Shown here: positions 1-6,449 of the stretch, piece after piece
How the letters are laid out: the number at the start of each line of letters is the position of its first letter
How positions within the stretch are numbered: position 1 is the stretch's first letter
Assembly (NCBI GenBank): GCA_003480425.1
Contig: QUJA01000056.1
Coordinates: forward strand, 1 to 13,647
DNA: 13,647 bases
Origin: Firmicutes bacterium AM31-12AC
GTDB taxonomy: Bacteria > Bacillota > Clostridia > Lachnospirales > Lachnospiraceae
Reading direction: 5' to 3'
The notes under the pieces: generated by a model
Database searches by the model: none
The model's input: the letters and a program-made list of their open reading frames with translations, nothing else
Told to the model about the DNA's origin: nothing
Program-made: the position numbers and the translations under genes

Positions 1-58
1 CGGAGTTTTCTGGCTTTTTTCGTAGAAAAAAGCCAGAAAACTCCGTCCCCATTGGTCT
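1..58. repeat. GGGGACGG-family hairpin repeat, copy 1 (cut by window edge)
   Basis: A perfect 20-bp inverted repeat (1-20 with 26-45) closes over the 5-base loop CGTAG. The right arm continues into GTCCCCATTGGTCT (45-58), whose partner lies left of the window. The stem has T6 in the 5' arm and A6 in the 3' arm. It is the cleanest copy of a family seen again at 1032, 3528, 6338 and 13602. The lysR promoter starts five bases after it, so it probably marks the end of the gene to the left. Repeat structure is seen directly; any function in 3'-end formation is inferred. Confidence 0.93.
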
Positions 59-62
59 AGAA

Positions 63-92
63 TTGACAGCAAAGCTGTAAGGGAGATATACT
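63..92 (+). promoter_or_regulatory. Probable promoter of the LysR-type gene
   Basis: TTGACA (63-68), an 18-base spacer, then TATACT (87-92) closely match the sigma-A consensus. The start site would fall near 99, leaving a leader of about 43 bases. The spacer begins inside a small inverted repeat, CAGC-AAA-GCTG (67-77), which could be an operator for autoregulation. That last point is only inference from LysR family habit. Confidence 0.65.
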
Positions 93-141
93 CTGTATAA
101 CATTTATTTTATCTGTCAGGAAAGAAAAGAGGAAGTGACGC

Positions 142-1092
142 ATGACTTTACAACAATTAACATATCTTGTGACAGTCGCTGAATGTGGAAATATCACAGA
201 AGCAGCAGAACAATTATTTATTTCACAGCCGAGTTTAAGCAATGCTATTCATAATCTGGAAAAGGAAATGGGTGTGACAGCATTTGTACGCTCCAATAAA
301 GGTGTGGTTGTGACACGCGAAGGGGAAGAATTATTATCCTATGCCCGCATGCTTTTGGAACAGGCAGACATCATGAAAGAACATTTTGGAAATGAAGAAA
401 AAAGAGTGCCGAAATTTTCTGTATCCTGCCAGCACTATTCATTTGCGGTAAATGCATTTGTAGATGTGATCAATCAGTATAATGTTGAAAAATACAGCTT
501 TATCTTGCGGGAGACTCAGACGGGTGAGATTATAGACGATGTTGCACAAGGGAAAAGCGAACTGGGGATTCTGTATTTATCAGAACATAATGAAGATGTG
601 CTTTTAAAACTTTTAAAGAAAAATGAATTGATCTTTGAAGAATTATTCGTTGCCAATCCGCATGTTTTCATAAGTAAAGAGCATCCGTTGGCAAAAAAGG
701 AGAGTTTAACAATAGAAGATTTGAGGCCATATCCATATCTTGTCTTTGAACAAGGTGAGCGCAATTCATTTTATTTTTCGGAAGAGTTTTTAAGTGTTTT
801 AGATTTTCCGAAGAATATTCAAGTGCGAGATAGGGCAACACTGTTTAATCTTGCTATCGGATTGAATGGATTTACGGTAAGTTCCGGTGTGCTTGATCAA
901 AAATTAAATGGAGAAAATATCATTGCCAGACCGCTTGAGATGAATTGCAAGATGCGAATTGGGATGGTGAGACGAAAAAATATGTTATTGAGTCGTTATG
1001 CGAAGGCATATATCGAGGCGATTAAACCATTGGGGACGGAGTTTCTGGCTTTTTTTCGTAGAAAAAAGCCAGAAAACTCCGTCCCCTTTTGA
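142..1092 (+). CDS. LysR-family transcriptional regulator with a repeat-encoded C-terminus
   Basis: A 316-residue protein of LysR length. Residues 1-65 form the winged helix-turn-helix: the stretch around NITEAAEQLFISQPSLSNAI is the typical recognition region, followed by LEKEMGVTAFVRSNKGVVVT. Residues from about 90 to 295 are the effector-binding domain. The ATG follows AGAGGA (128-133) at a normal distance. The oddity is the end: residues 298-316, from GTEFLAFF to the final F, are encoded inside a hairpin repeat (1032-1086), and the TGA stop lies just beyond it. Family length suggests that the native protein stopped near residue 297. Target genes and effector cannot be read from the sequence. 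The next gene has its own strong promoter and need not be its target. The family call is firm; the specific role is unknown. Confidence 0.9.
   Translation: MTLQQLTYLVTVAECGNITEAAEQLFISQPSLSNAIHNLEKEMGVTAFVRSNKGVVVTREGEELLSYARMLLEQADIMKEHFGNEEKRVPKFSVSCQHYSFAVNAFVDVINQYNVEKYSFILRETQTGEIIDDVAQGKSELGILYLSEHNEDVLLKLLKKNELIFEELFVANPHVFISKEHPLAKKESLTIEDLRPYPYLVFEQGERNSFYFSEEFLSVLDFPKNIQVRDRATLFNLAIGLNGFTVSSGVLDQKLNGENIIARPLEMNCKMRIGMVRRKNMLLSRYAKAYIEAIKPLGTEFLAFFRRKKPENSVPF
1032..1086. repeat. GGGGACGG-family hairpin repeat, copy 2, inside the lysR 3' end
   Basis: Left arm GGGGACGGAGTTTCTGGC followed by T7 (1032-1056) pairs with A6 and its complement (1062-1086); the loop contains CGTAG. The left arm has GAGTTTC where the right arm implies GAGTTTTC, so one A is bulged in the right arm. 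The flank ACCATT precedes it, matching the ACCAAT/ATTGGT ends of other copies. The copy lies in the open reading frame of the LysR gene up to codon 315. No U-tract follows the stem, so it is not a textbook intrinsic terminator, although it is the only terminator-like structure before the next promoter. Confidence 0.93.
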
Positions 1093-1145
1093 CCTTCTGC
1101 TGCGAAAATTAATAAAATTTTAAGACAAGGATACTCAGGAGAAAA

Positions 1146-1174
1146 TTGAAAATTAGAAGAAAAAGGAGTATAAT
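1146..1174 (+). promoter_or_regulatory. Strong promoter of the secreted cell-wall hydrolase gene
   Basis: TTGAAA (1146-1151), a 17-base spacer and a perfect TATAAT (1169-1174) are visible. Transcription would start near 1181, giving a leader of about 70 bases. Within that leader AGTTTCTT near 1184 can pair with AAGAAACT near 1229, and a second AAGAAAC lies between them, so alternative weak hairpins are possible. I see no conserved core of a ydaO-type c-di-AMP riboswitch, which often precedes similar hydrolase genes. Confidence 0.75.
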
Positions 1175-1252
1175 TATTATGCTATAGTTTCTTCATAATA
1201 TAAGAAAGAAACCATAAGGACGAAGCAAGAAACTGTAGGAAAGGAGTCAAAT

Positions 1253-3529
1253 TTGAAGTTTAGAAATATAAAAGTAGCAAAAATCATAGGAACTAAAACA
1301 CTTGCAGGACTTTTGTCAGTAGGTTTGGCTATGAGTGCCCCAGTAGCTGCATTTGCAGAGGATGGCAATGTAGCAGTAACACAGACAGCAGCGGGAATGC
1401 AGGCAAAAGCGGTGGATGGATCTGAGAATCTTGTTAATGTATCGGACAGTGTTCTTCAGATGGTTCAGAATGGAGAAGTTTATCTGGATGAGGCAAGCCA
1501 GTATCTGCTTGATGCAGCAACAGGACAGAAGGTTAATCCAGAGACTGGTGAGCGTGTAGCAGAGACGACAGTGACTCCGGAAAATCCGGCAACACCGGAG
1601 AATCCAGGAACACCAGAGAACCCAGAAACACCGGAGAACCCAAGTACACCGGAAAATCCAGGAACACCGGAGAACCCAAGTACACCGGAAAATCCAGGAA
1701 CACCGGAGAATCCAGGAACACCGGAGAATCCAGCAACACCAGAGAATCCGGATAGTGCGAATAAGACGGAAGATTCCAAGGACGACCAAACAGCAGAGAC
1801 AGATAAGAAAGAAGAACAGCCGGCAGCAACTCCGACTGAAACAAAGGAAGCAGAGAACCCGGGTACAGAGACAACTCCTGTGGGAAGCAATCAAGCTTTG
1901 ATTGCCAGTCAGAAGATTGTGAAGCTGCCACAGGTAGTGGAAGATTTCCGTTTCTGGACAGTTGCAAGAAAGTATGCATTTGCAAAGACAGATTTGTATA
2001 TACGAGAGTCGATTCCAAGTTCAGAAAAAGATATCAAAGCAAGTGAAGTATCAAAGGAAGAGAAAGCAGCAGATTTAAAAAATGTAGCGAAGCGTTCAAA
2101 GATATTAAGCAAAACAGCAGAAAAAAAAGCAACAGCAAAGACAGAAAAGACATTTGACAAACAGGTTGCACAGCAGCAGTTGACAGAAGGTGTCCGAGCT
2201 GTAGGACAGATTACACAGGATGGTCTGTTGTATGTTCTCAAAGAGGAAGAGAATGGATGGTTGTATGTAGAGTCTGGTAATGTGCGTGGTTTTGTCAGAG
2301 CATCGGAAGTATATACAGGAGATGCAGCACAGAAATTGTTATCTGTTTATCAGAAACAAGCGAAGAAAAAAGCAGAGGCACAGAAGACAGAATATAAAGG
2401 AATTGAGGGAACTGCAAAGACAGCGACTGCTTTAGTTGACCCTTCCGAAAATCAGGCATTTACATATTTGAGAGCTACAGTGAATCAGACAGTAGTAAAG
2501 AAAGAATATGCATTGGTAAATGTAGACAAGCTAAATATCCGCGAGGAGAAGAGTGAGGATTCCCTGCTCGTTGGAACGCTGACACAAGGAAACCTCTGCT
2601 ATATTCTTGCAGACCAGGATTCAGAGTGGACATATATCGAATCCGGTGATGTGCGAGGATTTGTAAAGCGTGAATATCTGAGCACAGGTGATGAAGTTAC
2701 AAAACAGGTAAATGAAACCGGAGAAGAGAAATTTACAACAGCAAAAGAGGAGCTGAAACCGGAAGAAAATGATGCATTATATTATACGCTCACATCGACA
2801 AAAGCAGGAACTCCGAGTGGAGAAATCAGACAGTCCATGTTGGAATTTGCTTCACAGTTTGTCGGTAATCCATACGTATGGGGAGGCACAAGCCTGACAG
2901 ATGGAGCGGACTGCTCAGGATTTGTACAGCAGATTTATAAACAGTATGGTTATGATCTTCCACGAGTAGCAGCAGACCAGGCACAGTATGGTACAAAGAT
3001 TGCAGTAGAAGATGCACAGCCGGGCGACTTGATTTTCTATGCGAAAGACGGAGACATTCACCATGTTGTAATGTATGCGGGAAATGGAAAGACAATTGAA
3101 GCTGCAAATGAAAATGACGGTATCATTTATGGAAATGTAGATACAACAGAGGCAGTGTGGGCAACACGAATCTTAAATGATCAGTATTCGGTAGCAGGTG
3201 CCGGAATCGGCGAAGTCAATGCAACAGAGGATATGTATGGACAGTGTCTTGGTAATTTCAAGATCACATATTATTGTGCATGTGAGATTTGTTGTGACGT
3301 AGAGACAGGAATTACAGCCACAGGAACTCCGGTTGTAGAAGGTCAGACAATTGCAGTAGATCCAAATGTAATTCCGTATGGAACAAAAGTTATCATCGGT
3401 GGACATGTATTCACAGCAGAAGACTGCGGTGGAGCCATCAAAGAAAACCGTATTGATGTTTATGTGAATAACCATGCAGATGCATTGGCACTTGGAGTGA
3501 CAAATGCAGATGTATATCTTGTGAAATAG
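1253..3529 (+). CDS. Secreted peptidoglycan hydrolase: SH3b repeats, NlpC/P60 endopeptidase and 3D domain
   Basis: A 758-residue exported wall enzyme with a TTG start, chosen because AAGGAG (1241-1246) lies six bases upstream and the signal peptide begins at once. Signal peptide 1-35, likely cut after AFA. Residues 107-166 are ten units of xTPENP, a stiff spacer. The Lys/Glu-rich stretch 168-300 is followed by two bacterial SH3 wall-binding domains (about 311-355 and 420-475). The NlpC/P60 domain (about 523-645) has Cys554 in GADCSGF, His604 in IHHVVMY and a probable third polar residue Glu616; the family cuts peptide stems. The 3D domain (about 665-758) has Asp703 in AVDP, Asp724 in AEDCGG and Asp735 in RIDVY, the three acidic residues of YuiC/YocH-type lytic transglycosylases. 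The 3D domain carries several extra Cys (YYCACEICC). It therefore appears bifunctional, cutting both peptide and glycan. The stop codon TAG shares its last two bases with a repeat. It appears monocistronic. Confidence 0.93.
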   Translation: MKFRNIKVAKIIGTKTLAGLLSVGLAMSAPVAAFAEDGNVAVTQTAAGMQAKAVDGSENLVNVSDSVLQMVQNGEVYLDEASQYLLDAATGQKVNPETGERVAETTVTPENPATPENPGTPENPETPENPSTPENPGTPENPSTPENPGTPENPGTPENPATPENPDSANKTEDSKDDQTAETDKKEEQPAATPTETKEAENPGTETTPVGSNQALIASQKIVKLPQVVEDFRFWTVARKYAFAKTDLYIRESIPSSEKDIKASEVSKEEKAADLKNVAKRSKILSKTAEKKATAKTEKTFDKQVAQQQLTEGVRAVGQITQDGLLYVLKEEENGWLYVESGNVRGFVRASEVYTGDAAQKLLSVYQKQAKKKAEAQKTEYKGIEGTAKTATALVDPSENQAFTYLRATVNQTVVKKEYALVNVDKLNIREEKSEDSLLVGTLTQGNLCYILADQDSEWTYIESGDVRGFVKREYLSTGDEVTKQVNETGEEKFTTAKEELKPEENDALYYTLTSTKAGTPSGEIRQSMLEFASQFVGNPYVWGGTSLTDGADCSGFVQQIYKQYGYDLPRVAADQAQYGTKIAVEDAQPGDLIFYAKDGDIHHVVMYAGNGKTIEAANENDGIIYGNVDTTEAVWATRILNDQYSVAGAGIGEVNATEDMYGQCLGNFKITYYCACEICCDVETGITATGTPVVEGQTIAVDPNVIPYGTKVIIGGHVFTAEDCGGAIKENRIDVYVNNHADALALGVTNADVYLVK
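1571..1750 (+). repeat. 18-bp tandem repeat encoding ten xTPENP units
   Basis: Ten in-frame 18-bp units translate as V/A/G/E/S-TPENP. Within it a 36-bp double unit (S-TPENP-G-TPENP) occurs twice in a row with nearly identical DNA, which points to recent slippage or unequal recombination. The copy number probably varies between strains, changing the length of the spacer between the N-terminus and the SH3 domains without breaking the frame. Confidence 0.95.
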
Positions 3530-3660
3530 ACCAATGGGAGAGCCAACGGGGACGGGGATTAGACCATTCGGGGACGGAGTTTCCGGCTTTGCTAACAAAA
3601 AGCCGGAAAACTCCGTCCCCAATGGTCACAATCCCCGTCCCCGTTGGCCTCCCCTGGTCT
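3528..3660. repeat. Nested compound GGGGACGG-family palindrome, copy 3, between convergent genes
   Basis: A 133-bp imperfect palindrome with three layers. Outer: AGACCAATGGGAG (3528-3540) against CTCCCCTGGTCT (3649-3660). Middle: a perfect 19-bp pair starting GCCAACGGGGACGG (3542-3560) with 3630-3648. Inner: GACCATT plus GGGGACGGAGTTTCCGGC (3562-3587) with 3604-3627, closed by a loop containing GCTAAC. The inner layer begins and ends like copy 1, while the middle layer resembles copy 4, suggesting one element inserted into another. It fills the whole gap between the hydrolase stop and the AraC-gene stop, so it could serve both transcripts as a two-way 3' end. Confidence 0.93.
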
Positions 3661-3662
3661 CA

Positions 3663-4529
3663 TCACAGCAATTCTGAATTCTGTAGTGTCGGATTGAATG
3701 CATCGGAGATAGTGCGGATTGGCCGCACATCTAACACATAATCCGACGGCATTTGTCTGGGCGACATACCTGTGATATCTTTAAAAACACGATTGAAGTG
3801 CCGGATTGTATCGAAACCGCATTTGGCAGCAATTTCAGTAATCGCAAGATGTTCGGTATTATTTTTCAATAACTCTATGGCATGTTCCAGACGGACGACG
3901 TTGAGATATTGTGAAAATGTCATCCCGGATACTTTGCGGAAAAATTTTGAAAAATATGGTTCTGATAATTTCATAAAATCTGCGGCATCAGAAAATGTGA
4001 TGTAATCATATTTGGTTTCAATCTCGGAAAGAAGATTTTTATAATTGTCAATGGAAGAATGTTTCTCAGGCTGAATCTGAGCAGCAAGTTCTTCTTTGCG
4101 GAATATTTCAATCATAAGATCTGTAATCAATGAGCGGAGCTTTAAATCGTAGAACATTTTCTGCGATTTTAATTCTATCTGCATTTTTTCGAAATATTCT
4201 TTAATTGGATAGGAGTGTTCTAACTTTGCTCCTGCAAGACGGTGTTCTTTTAAGATTCCACTTAAGAGAGAGGAATCAAAAAGTATGATTGCGACAATAC
4301 TGTCGGGAGAACTTTTGATGTAGTGGATATCTCCGCCTTGAAGAAAAATTGCATCTCCTGTGGCAAGGGGATATTTTTCATGATTGTCAGAGACAATAAT
4401 CTCACCGGATTCTACATAGATCAGTTCACTTTCAAGATGCCAGTGCGGCAGATTCTGCAGGTTGCGATAGCGGCCTGTCCAGACACGCTCTTTTCCGTTA
4501 TAGTTTCGTTTTTCAAAATTAGCAAGCAT
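3663..4529 (-). CDS. AraC-family regulator with N-terminal cupin, divergent from araA
   Basis: A 288-residue regulator from the start chosen here. An ATG nine bases upstream (4536-4538) directly abuts the AAAGG motif, leaving no spacing, whereas the ATG at 4527-4529 sits eight bases after AAGGA. Residues 10-90 form a cupin sensor domain (HWH at 29-31, GDAIFLQGGDIHY at 58-70). Residues 175-260 hold the two AraC helix-turn-helix units: DAADFMKLSEPYFSKFFRKV, then ITEIAAKCGFDTIRHFNRVF followed by the family hallmark GMSPRQM. The gene is divergent from araA across about 300 bp, so it most likely controls araA in response to L-arabinose or a related plant sugar. That ligand is inferred from position only. 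The 28-residue tail after the second HTH is unremarkable. Its 3' end meets the hydrolase gene tail to tail across the nested repeat. Confidence 0.88.
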   Translation of the reverse strand: MLANFEKRNYNGKERVWTGRYRNLQNLPHWHLESELIYVESGEIIVSDNHEKYPLATGDAIFLQGGDIHYIKSSPDSIVAIILFDSSLLSGILKEHRLAGAKLEHSYPIKEYFEKMQIELKSQKMFYDLKLRSLITDLMIEIFRKEELAAQIQPEKHSSIDNYKNLLSEIETKYDYITFSDAADFMKLSEPYFSKFFRKVSGMTFSQYLNVVRLEHAIELLKNNTEHLAITEIAAKCGFDTIRHFNRVFKDITGMSPRQMPSDYVLDVRPIRTISDAFNPTLQNSELL

Positions 4530-4830
4530 GGAAACCATCCTTTCTATACAAATTTATTTCCGCTGAGAAAAAATTCACTTCTATAAATGGCAAGCTAATT
4601 ACAAATTTTTTCCACGTGCGTTCAATTTGAATTTCAAAGAAAAGCATTTTCTTATATTTTACAAAATAGAGTAATAAATGTCCATAATTAGATAAGATTT
4701 TTCTTTCTATTTCGCATCTGAAAAGCTATACTAAAATTAGAGTTAAAGAAGCAGACTAATGAATTGCAAGAAAAGTGTTAGTTTGCAAAAAATGAGCGAA
4801 AAATAAGATTTGAAAAGGAGAGAACAAATT
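4530..4830. promoter_or_regulatory. Divergent control region between the araC-type gene and araA
   Basis: About 300 AT-rich bases with no gene. Toward araA, TATACT (4727-4732) is a good -10 with no convincing -35, as expected for an activator-dependent promoter. Toward the AraC-type gene, TTGAAC (4625-4620) and TGTAAT (4603-4598), minus strand and 16 bases apart, are a possible weak promoter. Possible operators are CACGTG (4613-4618), an AAGAAAA-GCA-TTTTCTT palindrome (4637-4653), and two similar WTTGCAARAAAWG words at 4763 and 4782. In the araA leader GCAGACTAA (4751-4759) can pair with TTAGTTTGC (4778-4786). I see no convincing CcpA cre site. Confidence 0.55.
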
Positions 4831-6330
4831 ATGTTAGGATGTAAAGATTACAAATTTTGGTTTTGCACAGGCTCACAGGATTTATATGGAGATGAATGTC
4901 TGGCACATGTAGCAGAGCATTCACAGATTATCGTAAATGCGTTAAATGAATCAGGATTACTTCCATATGAAGTTGTATGGAAACCAACATTGATTACAAA
5001 TGAAGTGATCAGAAAGACATTTAATGAAGCAAATACAGATGAAAACTGTGCAGGTGTCATCGTATGGTGTCATACATTTTCACCGGCAAAATCATGGATT
5101 CTTGGATTGAAAGAACTGAGAAAACCACTGCTTCATTTCCATACACAGTTTAATCGCGAGATTCCATACGATACAATCGATATGGATTTCATGAATGAAA
5201 ATCAGGCAGCACACGGAGACCGTGAGTTCGGACACATTTTCACACGTCTGAACAAGAGCCGCAAGGTTGTAATGGGATATTGGCAGGATAAAGAAACACA
5301 GGAAAGAATCGGTTCTTGGATGCGTACAGCAGTCGGCGTGATTGAAAGCAGCCATATCCGTGTTATGCGTATTGCCGACAATATGAGAAATGTCGCTGTA
5401 ACAGAGGGCGATAAAGTAGAAGCACAGATTAAGTTCGGATGGGAAGTAGATGCTTATCCGGTAAATGAGATCGCAGCTGTTGTACAGGATGTAAAACCAG
5501 GTGATGTAGAAGCACTTGTAGAAGAATATTACAGCAAATATCAGATTCTTCTGGAAGGAAGAGATGAAGCAGAATTCCGTAAACATGTAGCAGTTCAGGC
5601 ACAGATTGAGCTTGGATTTGAAAAATTCTTAGAAGAACAGAACTATCAGGCAATCGTAACACATTTCGGTGATCTTGGTTCATTACAACAGCTGCCGGGA
5701 CTTGCTATCCAGAGATTGATGGAAAAAGGATACGGATTCGGTGGAGAAGGCGACTGGAAAACAGCAGCTATGGTCCGTGTTATGAAGATTATGACACAGG
5801 GAATGAAAGATGCAAAAGGAACTTCATTTATGGAAGATTACACATACAATCTCGTTCCTGGAAAAGAAGGAATCCTTCAGGCACATATGCTTGAGGTTTG
5901 CCCGACAATCGCAGATGGTCCGATCAGTATCAAGTGTCAGCCATTGTCTATGGGAAATCGTGAAGATCCAACTCGTCTTGTATTTACAGCAAAAGAAGGA
6001 CCGGCAATCGCAACATCACTGATTGACCTTGGAGACAGATTCCGTCTGATCATCAACAACGTAGATTGTAAGAAGACAGAAAAACCAATGCCAAAACTTC
6101 CGGTAGCGACAGCGTTCTGGACACCACAGCCAAATCTCCGCACAGGAGCAGAAGCATGGATTCTTGCAGGCGGTGCTCATCATACAGCATTTACATACGA
6201 CTTAACAGCAGAACAGATGGGCGACTGGGCAGCAGAAATGGGAATCGAAGCTGTATACATTGATAAAGATACAAACATCCGCCAGTTCAAAAATGAATTG
6301 ATGTGGAATGAGGCAGTATTTAGCAAATAA
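4831..6330 (+). CDS. araA: L-arabinose isomerase
   Basis: A 499-residue cytoplasmic enzyme that converts L-arabinose to L-ribulose with a divalent metal, usually Mn2+. The start is the ATG at 4831 because AAGGAGAG lies directly before it; a TTG at 4810 is in frame but precedes that Shine-Dalgarno sequence. Length and sequence match AraA over the whole chain, including the N-terminal FWFCTGSQDLYG block. The metal and catalytic residues are present: Glu306 in GGEGDWK, Glu335 in TSFMEDYTY, His352 in AHMLEVCP and the His pair 450-451 in GGAHHTAF. It is expressed from the divergent region shared with the AraC-type regulator. Ribulokinase (araB), ribulose-5-phosphate epimerase (araD) and transporter genes are not adjacent, so the pathway must be completed elsewhere or araA acts in a scattered regulon. 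A hairpin repeat follows the stop by seven bases. Confidence 0.97.
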   Translation: MLGCKDYKFWFCTGSQDLYGDECLAHVAEHSQIIVNALNESGLLPYEVVWKPTLITNEVIRKTFNEANTDENCAGVIVWCHTFSPAKSWILGLKELRKPLLHFHTQFNREIPYDTIDMDFMNENQAAHGDREFGHIFTRLNKSRKVVMGYWQDKETQERIGSWMRTAVGVIESSHIRVMRIADNMRNVAVTEGDKVEAQIKFGWEVDAYPVNEIAAVVQDVKPGDVEALVEEYYSKYQILLEGRDEAEFRKHVAVQAQIELGFEKFLEEQNYQAIVTHFGDLGSLQQLPGLAIQRLMEKGYGFGGEGDWKTAAMVRVMKIMTQGMKDAKGTSFMEDYTYNLVPGKEGILQAHMLEVCPTIADGPISIKCQPLSMGNREDPTRLVFTAKEGPAIATSLIDLGDRFRLIINNVDCKKTEKPMPKLPVATAFWTPQPNLRTGAEAWILAGGAHHTAFTYDLTAEQMGDWAAEMGIEAVYIDKDTNIRQFKNELMWNEAVFSK

Positions 6331-6337
6331 ATAAAAT

Positions 6338-6414
6338 GAGCCGACCAATGGGGACGGGGTTTAGTGGCTTTTTTCGCAAAGCAGAAAAGCCACTAACCCC
6401 GTCCCCATTGGCTC
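6338..6414. repeat. GGGGACGG-family hairpin repeat, copy 4, after araA
   Basis: GAGCC-GACC-AATGGGGACGGGG then TTTAGTGGC (6338-6368) pairs with GCCACTAACCCCGTCCCC and ATTGGCTC (6389-6414). The left arm carries four extra bases (GACC) and one extra T. The base of the stem matches the other copies, but the upper stem differs (GGGGTTTAGTGGC in place of GGAGTTTTCYGGC), with the complementary change in the other arm. The loop is CGCAAAGCAG-like rather than CGTAG. It separates araA from selB and is the only candidate 3'-end structure for araA. Confidence 0.92.
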
Positions 6415-6420
6415 TTGCTA

Positions 6421-6429
6421 TGCTATAAT
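6421..6429 (+). promoter_or_regulatory. Extended -10 promoter element for selB
   Basis: TGCTATAAT is a perfect extended -10 (TG-N-TATAAT). The -35 position falls in the right arm of repeat copy 4 (around 6401-6406, GTCCCC) and does not match TTGACA, which extended -10 promoters tolerate. Transcription would begin near 6436, leaving a leader of about 14 bases made almost entirely of the Shine-Dalgarno sequence AAGGAGGG (6437-6444). Confidence 0.6.
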
Positions 6430-6449
6430 GAACAAAAAGGAGGGAAGAA

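Noticed and set aside
1093..1252. c-di-AMP (ydaO) riboswitch before the wall hydrolase
   Set aside because: The leader after the promoter is only about 70 bases and lacks the conserved motifs and size of that riboswitch.
1571..1750. CRISPR array
   Set aside because: The repeats are directly adjacent 18-bp coding units with no spacers.
1316..1894. Long minus-strand open frames opposite the hydrolase gene, including repetitive ones
   Set aside because: They mirror the low-complexity xTPENP repeat and coding bias of the plus-strand gene; no start signals or family resemblance.
4810..4830. TTG start giving araA seven extra residues
   Set aside because: The Shine-Dalgarno sequence lies after this TTG and directly serves the ATG at 4831; AraA proteins begin near that Met.
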